Part shown: positions 32,245-44,800 of the stretch, one piece after another
Position numbering within the stretch: the first letter of the stretch is position 1
Layout: the number at the start of each line of letters is the position of its first letter
From: Armillaria gallica
Lineage: Eukaryota > Basidiomycota > Agaricomycetes > Agaricales > Physalacriaceae
Direction: 5' to 3'
Assembly: GCA_037576215.1 (NCBI GenBank)
Contig: JBANDB010000003.1
Coordinates: 5,580,001-5,644,000, forward strand
Length of the DNA: 64,000 nt
The notes under the pieces: generated by a model
Seen by the model: the letters and a program-made list of their open reading frames with translations, nothing else
The model's database searches: none
What the model was told of the DNA's origin: nothing
Position numbers and translations under genes: made by a program

Positions 32245-33791
32245 TCATCCGCAATCCTCCATATTGCTATACTTGCTCTTCTGAGGACCACGCCCAGAAA
32301 GACTGAAGGGTGGCGGGGACTCTGCTTTGACGCATGGGCGCGGGGCATTAGACACTTTCTGGCGCTTGCGGGGAAGAGGGTCGTGGAAGGAGCTCCCTGA
32401 TCTCTTGCGTGCGAGAGGCGGGGACTCGGCTTTGACGCGTAGAGGCGGGCTGGCATTGTGCGGGCTCTCCTGAGTACCGACGACCTTGACATCGACCTCA
32501 GGATACTGCAATAGAGGGATGGAGGAGGGAGCAGTGATTGGGCTTTCCACTTTGACCGGGTACTGCAGAGTATCATCGCAATAATTCTCGACTTTGACTG
32601 CTGGGACAGGAGACAAAGGAGCACCGCTGTCCGAATTCAAATGGGTGGGATATGATTGGTTCAGAGCGACTTGCTGCCAATTGTCTGGGAGGGTATACGA
32701 AGATGTCTTGGATTTGTTGAAGGAAGGGAGCTTGGGTCGGGGCGGGAAGAGGCTCTTCTTTGGCGCAGACGGCTCTGGCACCTTGACAGGCTCTGACATT
32801 TTGGTGGGAGCATCAGACTTGGGGTATGTCCAGAATTTGCCTCTTGTCCCGATGGGGAGTTGGTCAGGAAGGCGCTACACATCGTTCAGCCAGTGTAGAG
32901 CAACAAAACGCCAGCCTCGTACCTCCAACTTGAACATAATGATCTTGAACCCATTCTCATCCCATTTCTGGTAGCACACCGTTACCCTGTACAAGCCATC
33001 GTAGCGGAACCTAGCTGCACGTCAGTCGTCGATATGCAAAAGAGAAGGACGAGCATACCCGTTGTTGGGGGCGTATTTCGAATGAAGCCTGTATCCTCGA
33101 ATAACACGCACAGGCTGGTCCAACTCCATCGTTTTCTACGAAACATCAGAAAAGAAGCTAGGCATGGAAAAGGACATACCTGCAGAGCCCTGTTTCCATG
33201 CGTGTACACCTGATCCTTGACCTGCATTGTCCCGTCCTTGCTCCGTCCACCTAACTCTCAATCAGCATTGGAAAGCAGACCAGCAACATAACAAACCTTC
33301 TCCACATAACCGACTGCAAAGAAAAGGTCAGAAATGACTCGATGATGAAAAACAGGAAGCTACGTACATTCTATTGCCCTTGTCCTTGTTAAACTCTTCA
33401 TACCCATCCGACCTGCAACACAGTCAGTAACGAGAAACCAGCATAGGCGTGCACTCACAGTACGACAGACCGCGCAGTCCCTTTATACGAATAGATCCCC
33501 CTCCTCAGACCCCCATGCACCCCCGCCTCCAACACTGCCGCCCAATCCAAATATCGCGTACCCACGGGCTGGCCCTCCATCTCCCCAACCGTCCGTCTAT
33601 CCCAAAGGCATCATCACAAAAACCATGGCAGCAAGTGAAAACACATACGGATCAGCAACAGGCTTTCTGCATCCCCCTCGCTCCTTCGGCTTGTCCACAT
33701 CCATATTCCGATGATCCTTCACAATCCGCATCTCCTCTTTTCCAAACTTGCGCGTCTTCTTGAATCGGAATGCTTCGTCGGCGTAAGTCAT
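32245..33791 (-). CDS. SRA-YDG domain protein, copy D, intact, 402 aa
   Basis: Eight exons join in frame: 33649-33791, 33459-33596, 33368-33412, 33297-33313, 33180-33250, 33059-33135, 32923-33010, 32245-32874. After a basic N-terminus (FRFKKTRKFGKEEMRIVKD), residues about 49-205 form an SRA-YDG (SAD_SRA) domain: TVGEMEGQPVGTRY, EAGVHGGLRRGIYS, VVLSDGYEEFNKDKG (cf. the GGYEDD loop), CGEGGRSKDG, QPVRVIRGYRLHSKYAP and RYDGLYRV. In UHRF1 and plant SUVH proteins this domain flips out and reads 5-methyl- or hydroxymethylcytosine. The tail (206-402) is Pro/Ser-rich with four Psi-K-x-E motifs (VKVE, VKVE, VKAE, VKAE), basic RKR and RKRQK clusters, and a conserved KSKYSNMEDCG end. No RING, SET or nuclease domain is present. 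Predicted nuclear reader of modified cytosine; the binding specificity is not shown by sequence. Confidence 0.85.
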
Positions 33792-33826
33792 GTTGGTTGA
33801 AAAAGGGAGAGGGATCGACGGCACGG

Positions 33827-33837
33827 TCTATATATGG
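33827..33837 (-). promoter_or_regulatory. Conserved TATA box of SRA copy D
   Basis: CCATATATAGA on the minus strand, 36 nt upstream of the start codon of the intact copy. Confidence 0.55.
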
Positions 33838-35430
33838 ATGTGACTCGTAAGCGCGGCCAAATCGGGCTGCCATGCCATTGTCCTACGCTTGGACGCGTGT
33901 TCTAGCCTCCGCTTCTAGCTGCAACGCTCGGGCTTTTTTGACCGACATAGTGCGATTGGAGGATACGTCGAAACAGTACGCGCGTTTTGCCGTGTTGAAT
34001 ACTTATCAATGATGGCCGGTGATCGGCAGCAGGGCCGTCCCGGGCCAAGCTTACCGTGACCGCGACCCCGTTCGATTCTTTCAACTGCTCGAGTACAGCC
34101 TCGACCTTCTGTACGCCACTAGCCCTTACCATACATGGAATTCACAGCATCTTAACTACGGACATACCCTCGGGCCACGCCGACTCGACCTCCCGTAAGC
34201 CGGCATGTCGCTTAAGATACTTGCACAGGGATCGACGTCACATCCATCACCCCTGCACATCTATTCTACCACCACGTTCACTTCTCCCCAATTTCGGTCC
34301 CTCCTCGTATTCACTTTTACGCCGGGCAGAGATATTCCCGCTCTTCGAATTCCATCCTTCTCCCATTCGTGGTACTGTCAGCAAAAAAGACTCTTTCACC
34401 AACGCGTGTAGGCCGTGACGTGCATGGGACCCCGGATTGCCGTGTTGATGCCCCGCATCTGCAGCACGACTTTATCGCAGTTGGAAGTACTTGCTAACAG
34501 TACATGCATCTTGCTGTGTCGAATATGATTGATACAATGCTCGAGACTCACCGCCTACTAAATTTACTCAACGCTTGCTAAAACACGTCGCATATCTCCA
34601 TCTCAAGCATGTCGATGTCTTCACATTCCCAGCTTCATTACAGGTGCTGTTATCCAATTCGTTCAGCTGAATGTACAGCCTCGACATTGCCACTAACCTT
34701 GCACACCATAGATGGACAAATATCGTTTTCATAGCACCTTCAGAAAGGTTCACTGCCGACATACCCAGACGCAAAGGTAACTTGTCCCTGTTTGATCCAT
34801 CATGCGACGCTCATCATCCTCCTCCTAGGCCAACTTCGTCGTTCGCATAAGGATAGACGAGAAGGCGTCAAAGTCGATGCGTTCGAGTCGTAGCCGCATT
34901 CCTATCAGCCGACCACTTGAACTCTAGAGCTTTCTCTCGCAGAGCAACCTTTTCACCTAACCGGCACGTCAATCCCTTCGTGCAGATGTAGCATCCACCT
35001 CCATAATGTGATCGCGAACCCTCGTCGCTTGTAAATTCTCAGGTGATTTGATCCACACTGATTTTTCGGCGCGCTCCCCATCACCAGCTCGCTCTTCCAC
35101 GAACAGAATATATGGGACACCGTCGGATAACCTAAGTCCCAGTCGAAAACGACTTGCCTGCTCCTCACATAACACCCATCTCAAATCTTGATGGATCGGC
35201 GAACCATAACCTCATCACGAACCCGCTAATTTATTTTCTTTACTGCTAGAACACGTCACCGTCGCTCAAGGAACCAAATCGGCCGTTCTGCACCACCACC
35301 TTTGTTTCAGGTTGCTATTATCCAACTGAGTGCATGCATCGTCTACGATTTGGTCCTCCCGTTCGCTACTGACCCTCAACCCTCATCAAATAAACTTTCG
35401 CAGCAACTTCAGTGGAGGGATATACCCAGA
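33838..35430. repeat. SRA upstream conserved flank, copy D
   Basis: Shorter version of the flank. Landmarks: GACATAGTGCGATTGGAGGA near 33943, CGGCAGCAGGGCCGTCCCGG near 34023, and ATATATGGGACACCGTCGGA near 35108. It ends near 35430, where the 7TM gene region begins. No conserved open frame. Confidence 0.7.
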
Positions 35431-35719
35431 CGTCGAGGGTCAACTTGTCGTACTGTCGGACGCCGCTAGGATAGCTTGAGCGCTTGATACGATCCATAAT
35501 TGACCGCTCGATGGTTGGGGTAGTCTGTTCTCTGATATTGTTTGACTGAATATGCTGAGAATCCTTCGAAGACTGATGCATTGATGCTCGGGTAAATCTC
35601 TTCCAGTACACGTCCCGAGAAAATATGTGGTTCTCAGGGAAGGCACATTTAAACCTACTGCTGTTCTCCCTCGGTTTTCTCTCAACATACTCATCTCTCT
35701 AAAATCACCTTCCTGATAA

Positions 35720-37013
35720 ATGGCACTCTCTATCTCGGACGCGGCCTTTATTTCTTTGGCAGTTAAGACGCTACTATATGGTGCGTCGTCTCGCAATACC
35801 CAGTCTCAAGACCTTTCACGAAACCTGTTCTTAGGCATGTACACATGTCTCTTTGCAGGATTGCTGTATCTCTTAGTGTGAGTTTCCTTGAGGAGATCAT
35901 GATCGATGCTGACTGGTCTCGACTCTCTTTCGCTCACATTAGATTCAAACGAAAGAAATCCAAGGTCATCATATCCATGATAACGTTGAACGTCATCATG
36001 TGGTCCGTGCCGACTGCCCACGCCACCGTGAGCTTCGATGAGAAGTTTATGGGGTTCCTCCATGAAAACGGGGCTCAAAACCCTTTAGTTTTCGAAAATA
36101 ATGCTGCCTCGAGGGTATTCGTCCAACTATCACTGGAATGCGTAAATGTACGTTCTCCTCTGACTACCGGAGCCAACCTCCAGGACGATAACATATCGTG
36201 TTACAGTTCATGTTCGGAGATGAAATCATTTTATGGAGAGCGTGGGTGCTCTGGGAGTGCGACCGACGGATACTTTGTATGTCCGTGATTCTACTTCTAA
36301 TCACACTCGGTAAGGACCATGACCTGCTTCCGATGCCGTATACTGACTTTTTGTTGCCGAAAGGAATGGGTTGTGGCTTGGGTTATACATTGTCGCACCT
36401 CCAGAGCCATTTGTTGACACTGAGTCTCGAAACCTGGCTGCTGTTATTTGGGGTGCCAGTGCAATGGTTTCGACGATGATAACAAATATCTGTGCTACGT
36501 CCCTCATCGCTTACCGGATCTGGTACGTCGTTTCTGTTTCTCCGTTCCCTGCCTACTTACTCCTTTTCCAAGGACTTATCATCGTTTGATTCGTTCCTTG
36601 ACATGCGAGTCCCTCGCGGCTCAGTTCTCCAAGCAGAATAATATCTTGATATTCTTGATCGAGTTGGGGATGTTGTATGTTTGCACATGGGTGCGTATCT
36701 GTTTCTGTTTGTACTATCGGCGAAGCTTCAAATATAAGAAAATTATATAGTTCGCTGCTATCTTTGCCTTCATATTTTCGAGCAACGGGATGTACATCGT
36801 GTTGGGTATGCTCGCGCAGCTTACAGTGAGAGCTGTCTGTCTTTCCCTTATGCCGCATTCTCAAACCCCTCGTCCTGCTGCAGGCCATCTATCCCACTCT
36901 TATTATCATGCTCGTCTGCGTGAGGGCGAGACTTGACGTAGCCATAGAAACCTTTGAGCAAACACGGCTGTCTCATCATTTTGTCGCTGCCAGTCGATGG
37001 CCATTGACCGCCT
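35720..37013 (+). CDS. Seven-helix-type membrane protein of basidiomycetes, possibly damaged
   Basis: Predicted exons are 35720-35780, 35835-35877, 35943-36147, 36207-36309 and from 36364 on. Hydrophobic segments follow one another: CLFAGLLYLLV, VIISMITLNVIMWSV, FMFGDEIILWRAWVLW, CMSVILLLITL, LAAVIWGASAMVSTMITN, ILIFLIELGMLYV, and near 36880 a final LIIMLVCVRAR. The RAWVLW motif, the ATSLIAYRIW segment and the IIMLVCVRAR end are typical of a large uncharacterised multi-pass family in mushrooms. The splice at 36310-36363 leaves the next exon one base out of frame, so either an unusual junction is used or the gene is broken. The last exons could not be fixed. It lies between SRA-D's flank and SRA-E, and is a host or cargo gene rather than part of the repeat. 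Confidence 0.55.
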
Positions 37014-37837
37014 AGACGCCGATGTTATCGGGTTACTAGAGGTTCGGCTCGAACGACACGATACACTGGACACAAGTATCTCGGCGTCCATCTCACCTCG
37101 TGGTAGAGATTTTCTCCGAAAGACGAGAGCCCCCTTGAAGATTACGAACGTCACTTTATCCCACTCCGATACTTTTTGGACCCTCATTGTGTGCAGGACT
37201 TGAAGTTGCAGACAGGCAACTGCGTACTGTTGTGGTGTGCCATCGTTTGCACAGAAATTATCTATATTTATCTAGTAATTCTTTCTCCCGGAGGATACAG
37301 AAAGCCTACGCCATCCTCAAACTAACGTCGAACATCTGGAATCATTCGCTTCAAAACAATTCTAACTCAGCCCAGCTTTGGAAGACGACGTTGATAGAAG
37401 AATCGTCTGCCTTCTTCTGACTCCTGCTCCCTTGCTCGAGATTCCCCTCGGACCGAATCGCCAGACGCCAAGGAGATTCCGAGTCTGAGGGGGGGTTGAT
37501 AAGTGCATGGATGCAGGTCCTTTTCCCAATAACAAGGCTGACTGACGGAGAGCTCGTGAACGATAGGTGCAGCACGTCAGCAAACTTCGCTACAGCTGAG
37601 GCGATCAAGATGTGGGGGTGTACGTGCACAGGGGATGGTCTGTGGCTCGGGGAATAATATTGTGTATGCCTTGGCTCGCGGTCGAACGTATGCAAGTTGA
37701 ACAGACATAGTTGGAGAAAGGTAACTTGATCAATAGATACATAGGAAATTGAAGAGAAGGATAAAACATGGGCGGAATACTGTCATGGATGGCAAGTCTC
37801 AATATCGATAGCGATCTCGGATGCCGCGACTTTCGAC
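37014..37837. other. Intergenic region, no supported gene
   Basis: I see no recognisable gene or repeat in this stretch apart from the first bases of SRA-E-like sequence at its right end. Confidence 0.4.
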
Positions 37838-38245
37838 GACCATGATCAGAAAGACTGCCGCTCAATTTCTCGCGGAAGGGTGGCAGGGACTCTGCTTTGA
37901 CGCGCGGGCATTGAATACTTCCTGGCGCTTGCGGGGAAGAGGATTGCGGAGGGAGCCCCCCGATCTCTTGCGCGCGGGAGGGGAGGACTCGGCTTTGACA
38001 CGCAGAGGCGAGGTACGCGCGATGACTGGGCTTTCCGCTTTGACAGGGCACTGCAGAGTATCATCACAGTAGTTCTCGACTTTGACTGGCGGGACAGGAG
38101 ACAGTGGAGCACCGCTGTCCGAATTCAAATGCGTGGTTCAGAGCGACTTGCTGCTAATTCGGTGGAAGGGTGTACGAAGATGTCTTGGACTTGTTGAAGG
38201 AGGGCAGCTTGGGTCGGGGTGGGAAGAGGTTCTTCTTTGGAGCAG
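37838..38245 (-). pseudogene. SRA-YDG gene, copy E (3' tail fragment)
   Basis: Only the tail exon is present: FPPRPKLPSFNKSKTSSYTL, the VKVE and VKAE motifs and the RKRQ stretch. A TAG replaces the conserved Trp codon after TLPPN near 38156. At about 38245-38275 the similarity switches to the segment upstream of CHAT copy 2, so this is a deletion junction that removed the SRA domain itself. Confidence 0.75.
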
Positions 38246-38274
38246 GGTCGCATTGGAATAGCCGAACCTGGAAG

Positions 38275-41200
38275 CTCATGGAAGTTGAACCTGAACCTGA
38301 ACTCGCGTCGATGTTGGTTTGCGAGGAAGGTCGGCCCGCTTTACCGGTGGCGATCAAAGCTCTCCCTCAGGTCCGTCAGGACGGTCATCACCTAGCAAAA
38401 GCTCTCCGCACCCAAAGACGCGCGCACTTCCCTCGTCAACGTTTCTTCCAATGCGAAGATTCCTCAGTTTATACCTCACAGAGTAGCGACTCCCGAACTT
38501 GGAGGATGCTCTCAATGCGATAGATTTGGGCAGATGGAAACTCGGAGAATCGAGATGGGTTGGAAGGAAAGCAGGCAATTGGGCCATGGGTAGGAGGAAA
38601 TAGACTAAGAGAGGGAAGAGGGACGTTTCGGTGACTGTGAGGGTCGTCGTCCAACGTGTTATGAGCGATTCCAGGGTATGTCCGCCATCGTCATCTCACT
38701 GAACTCGTATTGACGCGACTTAGTCCTCCAAGCTTCAAGCTTCAAGAGGAAGACCGTCAAGAGAATCGGCCAGAACGAGTCTTACAACGATGCGAGCACT
38801 GACACCGAGGATTTCTTGTTCGTCGACAATGCCGGTTTCCTCAGCACTATCGCCAGGGATCTTTTGCAATACCCCAAATCCACGTCTCTTCATTTTCTCG
38901 CTGGTCTCCGATTCTCTGGAACACTAGTGCGACAAATCCCGGCTATGTATTACCGGGAACGTGATATTCCTTTCGTATACAGTTTGTACGCGGCGCTGCT
39001 GGAACGACTCGACCGTCATCACACTGCCTCCCTATCTTGACAACTCAGCTACGACCTAAATGAATACGTAGCCAGCTATCGAGTTCAAATCTGCATCGTG
39101 TGGTGGCGTTCGGACCATCACTTCCCCCTCTTCGATCCAGTTCGCAGTAAGAAGTCGTCGCACAGATGAAGGACAGCATCCTCCATTGTGCCGCACTTCA
39201 GCTCAATTTTGTCCACACCTCTACGTTAAAGACGCTGCCGCCATTCAGATCCCAGTCGGAAACTCGATCTCACTACCGGTGATGGGATGGTGGACTAGTC
39301 TTTCGGAAGTAGCTCACTCGTCCTCTTACGTTCTCAACCTCAAGCACGTTCTTCACGAAGTAGTAGGCTTACAGATCTGGTTCTGTAAGGAGGACTGTTT
39401 GTATGTCCTTGGGCGGGTTGAATCAAGCTCTCGGAGCGACATACGAACGAAGTGTGCAACGTGCTTAATGCGAGGACAACATGATGGAGACGAGGTTTCC
39501 ATTCCACCGGCAAGTGCTTTCTTCAATTGTCCGTCTTTCCTTCTCATTGATCTTCTCCATTAGTACCTCGTATATCTTTCGCCTCTCACCATCATACTCT
39601 ACTGCCGTTGACGTCTCGACCCGAAAGAGTCATTTTAAATTTCAACGTGAAATTGGAGACTGACGACAGGCAAGTTGTTTGGACCTCCAGACGAACGGCA
39701 GATTGGTTTGAGGGTAAATCTATACCAGTCTTGCTCATCTTCCAGGCTAACGTCTTCAAAAGCTCGTCGCTGACTTGTTCAAGTCCCTTTGTATTTTGTG
39801 CCGGCACTACATGTGGCCTTTTTCGCTTCCGAACCCATTCCCGTTTTCCTATCCCACATGTTGCTTCGCTCGCGTAAACGATATTCCTCCACAATGATAT
39901 TGAACTTTGGCGCTCAAGTCACGACGAGGACTAAATCTTTCCTTTGATAGCTGCCCTGCAGCAAATTGCAACACAAATTTTGCCAAATAACGTTGTCCAC
40001 TCAGAACTCCCGAAACCGGTGCTGGTCTTTTGGTTGTTCGGTTAGTGACAGCATATAGTAGTCCTTGTCGACGAATTAGGAAAGAGAGGACCGGCAAGCT
40101 CATGAGCTATGACAACTTCATCAAAGACCTCCGAGGTCGGACTTCATCAACGTCTCGTCTATGGATCCACCCACCACATTTGCTGGAGAACGTCTTCAGC
40201 TCAGACGCCGATTTGGGATTATTAATCTTGAATCCAAGATTTCTTTGCCTGACAGCGCTAAGAGAGGCGCGTCAGGATAGATCGGCGCTGTCCTTTGGGA
40301 GGATGACCTCAAATCTGTAGTGTGCTTGCAATGGGCTCAGTCGCAAAGTCCCAAAACTCGTCTAGCGATATTCGACAGGCATATACTTTCACAGAATTTA
40401 TCCAGAGTCGTCCAGAAAAAATGATCCGAAGGGAAATTGCAAGTGCGGGCACGTTTTGAGAGTGGAGATTACTGGAGAGAGTTAGGGATGATAATTTTGA
40501 ATGCAGAGATTCCACTGGTGATAATGTGAGAAGGAGGCGAGAATTAATTTTAGACTGCAAGTAGGTGGCGTTGCATACATCAGCACTCGACCAAACATCG
40601 TACTAACGATCGCTTTAGTGACTTGATATCTTCAACCCACGAGTAAAAGATCATAATTACCACAAAACTTCGATTCACTCGGGCGTGCACATGAAGTCAA
40701 TCACGAATATCTTTGGCCTGTTTGTCTATGAACAGATTCGTTTCCTGAAGACATGCGGCACGTTCACAGAACCGCCCCTCTTTAACGTTATGCCTCTTCA
40801 GTCCCTTCGTCTCCTTGTCTACGCCGACGTCTACGCAACCATCATACATGATCGGCCCTTGGTAAGTAAATGTATAGGGCTCCTCATTCCAATGCTCTGC
40901 TCTGATAAACATCTTTGCTTTGATGCATATCAGACGTTTCTCGCCGAGGCTGAACAAGAGGAATCCCAAAATAGATGAAAATTGAAGTCACCGTCCATGA
41001 GCGCTGATGTCGGTGATTGGCCAGGCTGTGAGGCAATGCTAGGGGAAGGGTGTTGGGACCAGCACAAGGGATGTATTGATGCCGCATTACCTCATGTATG
41101 CTGAACCAGCGCGTATATTTACTGCCCCGAAAATCTCCACCATGCAGTCCTACAGCCCCTTCCATGTCTCATCAGAACCTCAGGTGAGTTCTTGAGGTAT

Positions 41201-44200
41201 TCTCAGTCGTTACTCTGTGCAATTTCTCACATTCTGTGCTCGTATCAGTCATCATCATGCCGACGGGGAATCCGAGGACGAAGTCAACGGTCTTGATCTT
41301 GTCGAGTACGTGTGCACTCCTTCACACATAGGACATTCTGTTCTGATAGTGTTAATCACAGGTTGTTACCGGGGGCGCAAGACTCGGAAACCGGGTAAGT
41401 CTCATATAGTCTGCTTGTGAATGTACCTCACACTTTCGACAATAGTTCAGCCGATTCCTTTGCAGATGATTGCCTGCGCCTATGGTCCATGTACCCCGAA
41501 GCTCTGACACCGCATGAGCGCACGATTCTTCAGGACCGCAACATGTGCTCCGTTGATAAGCTTATAACACTCTGCGAGTTTGCGATCCCCCATTATCCTG
41601 ATGGTCATCCATTGAAAGTCCTTTACCTTTTCGAACTTGGAATAGCTCTGGTGAATAAGGGATTGGAAGAGGAAGCGCTAGGCGCTTATGAACGCGCTCT
41701 CGACGGCATTGTTGTGGAATCCAATGACCTGAGCTCCATACGCATCTGCTTTTCCGGTATCGGTGCTCTGCTCGAAGGCCGCTACAATCGGCTTGGAGAG
41801 GCCGACGATCTCCATAAAGCGATCTGGGCGCAGGAGATGTGCATTGCTTGCACTGCAGCAGATGGGGAGAAACTTGACGAGTTATATGGTTCTCTTTTGA
41901 GCCCATTGGTATCACGTTGGAATCTCCTCCAGGACGAGGAGGATCTCGACCGAATGTTGTCCTATGCTGAAAAAGCTATCGCATTGAATGCATCCAATGC
42001 TGATGCCCAATACATTCTTGGTGTTGCCCTCGGTATCTCCTATGACCATCATCACACACTTGCGCTTGTCGATCGGGCGATTCTTGCCACGCAGAGCGCA
42101 TTCTCCTACTCAATGTCCTGTGATCGCGCGGAGATACTGACCGAGCTCGCCGAAAGCTATTACCGTCGTTTGGAGCATGTCGGGGATCCATCTGACGCCT
42201 CCGCTTGTATAAAATGCATTGATCAGGCCATGGAGTGTGGAAAGATACTAAGCTTCTCCGAACACAGTATGCTCATCGACTGTCTGCTCGACTTATTCAA
42301 CCGGAATGATGACGTTCAGTGCTATGAGCGTGCCCTCGTGATATGCGAAACTCTACTAGCTGATACGTCCCTCCCTAACTCTGCACGGTGCATAGCTCAT
42401 ATGAGGCTTGGGTCTGTACTTCTTGTGCCGTGCGACAAGGGCGCACTCTCACCTGTTCCACGCCAATTGGAAAAATGCATCCAAACATTTAAACGCATTA
42501 TCGAGTGCACTTCCCCAGAGCATCCTCTGTGTGGCGGATACATGCCGTACAATTATCTCTGCAGAGCCTTCAGGCTTCGGTTCCAAGTCGAGACTGCAAC
42601 TGCCGAGGAATTTGAATATGCCATCTCAATTGGCAGGAAGGCGGTCGAACTTGCCTCGGAGGAGGGCAAGGCAAGTTGTCTAGTGACACTTGGTAAGATC
42701 CTCAGTAGCTATGCAGCAACCTTCCCTTCAAGAAAAAATTATGAGCAATCCGCATCAGTCTTTCGCCAGGCTTCGCAGCTGTCGTCCCCTAGTACCGGCG
42801 ACACATGCCTCATGTCCGCCATGTGTGAGGCAACTTTATGCGCTCTTATGGAGGACTGGACGGGCTGTATGGATGCGTACACCATTGCTATGGAAGCTGT
42901 CCAGCATCGGACCTGGCTGGGCCTGTCTGTAGTGCAGCAGCACAGGGTTATTTCCCGGTCTGCCTTCCAAATGAATAGTGTGGGAAAGGAGGCTGCATTC
43001 GCGGCAGTGATGTTCGGGGACAGCGGACTGGCGCTCGAGTGGATAGAACAATGCAGGTCTATTGTATGGCAACGTGTTCTCAACCTTCGCGTGTCCATGG
43101 ATGCGTTAGCCGGCGTGGACCCTCCTCTAGCCCGCAGGCTTGGAAAAGTATCAGACTTACTCGAGAGGGGTGCCTACTTCGACCTGCAGCTTGGGATGGA
43201 AGCGGGTAGTTTTGAGATAAGAAAACAGCAACGGTACCGCTTGGCTGAAGAATGGGAAGACCTCGTCGCTCGAACACGCTCGCTTCCAGGATTCACAGAC
43301 TTTCTCAAACCAAAGGATAGTGCCTATTTCACATCTTGTGAGTTCGGAGGCATAGTTGTGCTTTTGAATGTCTACAGTGGGAGTTGTGATGCGATCATCC
43401 TTGGAAGTAACAAGGGAAAGGTCGTGAACGTGGAGCTTAACCAGATGAGCGAGGAACTTGCCACTACTTTGCAAACACGCTTGCGCGAGACCTTGCAGGA
43501 ATCTGGTCGCCCTTCGCGGGATACACGGGCATCCGAAATCTGGTCTGGCCATGCCGGGCACGACATGATGTCCAAAGTGTTGTCTGTGCTTTGGACGACG
43601 GCCGTGAAGCCGCTCTTCGACTTCCTCGATCTCGAGGTTTGTGCTCTTTACCTTACCTATGCGAATATACAACTAACATGTAGATTCAAAAGCCACACGA
43701 CTCCTTGAGTGGGTCCGACCCTCCACGCCTTTGGTGGTGTCCAACAGGTCCTCTATCTTTCCTTCCCCTACACGCTGCCGGCCTATATGATACCACAGCG
43801 CGCGGTACCAAAGTTTACGAATATGTGGCTTCATCCTACACGCCCACGGTCGGCATCCTCGCCGATATTATCAACCAACCATCGGAGGAGTTTAGCGGCC
43901 TCCTAACTGTCTGCCAGTCACGCACACCAGGCCAGCATCCGATCCCAAAGACTGAGGACGAGGTATGCTCAGTGGTCCAAGTTGCTGTCGAAAGTGGTCT
44001 CACGATGGATGTTACGTGTTTGGATAACGATGACGCGACCCCGGATGCAGTCCTCAGCGGCATGGTGGAGCATAGCTGGATCCATCTCGCATGTCATGCG
44101 CGCCAGGACCCTACTCAGCCGCTCGAGAGTGCGTTCATGCTTGTGGGGGACTCTGAACAGGGCCGTCCTCTCAAGCTGACCGAAATTTCCGAGCGTGCAA

Positions 44201-44800
44201 ACAGGAACGCAGACTTTGCTTTCTTGTCCGCGTGCCAGACCGCGACGGGTGATGTTTCGCTATCCGAAGAATCGGTCCATCTCGCCGCGGGCATGCTCAT
44301 GGCTGGGTACCGCAGAGTCATCGCAACCATGTGGGCTGTCAACGACAGCGATGCGCCTATCATTGCAGAGATGGTGTACAAACATATGCTCTCAGATGGG
44401 AAGGCGGACAGTGGAAAGTCATGCCTAGCACTGCACCGTGCAACGGCCTCGATGCGACAGGAGCGAGGGGAGACGAATTTCATGTCGTGGGTGCCTTTTA
44501 TACACTTTGGAGCTTGACTGTCAAGGCTGGGAGTAATCTGATCATTTACATGTACACTGTGATGTTATCATATCCTCTGGAAGTCTTCAATTGTTTATTT
44601 CATCTTCCATCTCTTTCTTTACTTTACTTGCTCAGCCGAATGTACTCGTTATGATTCACGACCTCACGTAACTTGCAGAATCTTATAGTAACAAATTTTG
44701 TATATAAATGTAGCCACTCGACACAGTGTACTCTGTACGAAATTCTTACCTATCTTGAACCCTTTGTGTGACCTCAAGCATGATCGGATACTAAGCTACG
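38275..44800. repeat. Segmental duplication carrying CHAT, copy 1 of 2
   Basis: Matches 52560-58800 in the same orientation, including about 2.9 kb upstream of the CHAT start (for example 38300-38480 with 52575-52760, and 39070-39560 with 53280-53690) and the 3' flank. The upstream non-coding part has diverged more, with indels, than the CHAT exons. The left ends abut different sequence (SRA-E here, MULE fragment there), so one breakpoint lies near 38275/52560. Confidence 0.75.
41164..44517 (+). CDS. TPR-CHAT caspase-like protease, CHAT copy 2, 1044 aa
   Basis: Exons 41164-41183, 41249-41305, 41362-41394, 41446-43636 and 43684-44517 join in frame. Three tiny 5' exons encode a short acidic leader (MSHQNLS, then DGESEDEVNG). 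Residues about 60-650 are helical TPR-like repeats (GLEEEALGAYERAL, DDLHKAIWAQEMC, ASACIKCIDQAME). The C-terminal about 300 residues form a CHAT domain: PRLWWCPTGPLSFLPLHAAG, HSWIHLACHA with the presumed catalytic His at about 905, and FLSACQTATG with the catalytic Cys at about 951. The usual CHG is CHA here. CHAT domains are clan CD (caspase/separase-like) cysteine proteases; bacterial TPR-CHAT proteins act in defence-linked proteolysis. The TPR part probably senses a partner. It converges on SRA copy F 1.3 kb away. Intact. Confidence 0.87.

Noticed and set aside
35440..35796. 118-codon - strand frame beside the 7TM gene
   Set aside because: It is antisense to the first 7TM exon and its upstream region and has no conserved counterpart.
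38813..39040. A gene upstream of CHAT copy 2 (frame with FVDNAGFLSTIARDLL)
   Set aside because: Protein-like at first sight, but the duplicate near 53030 lacks much of it and is out of frame, and no start or splice sites could be fitted.
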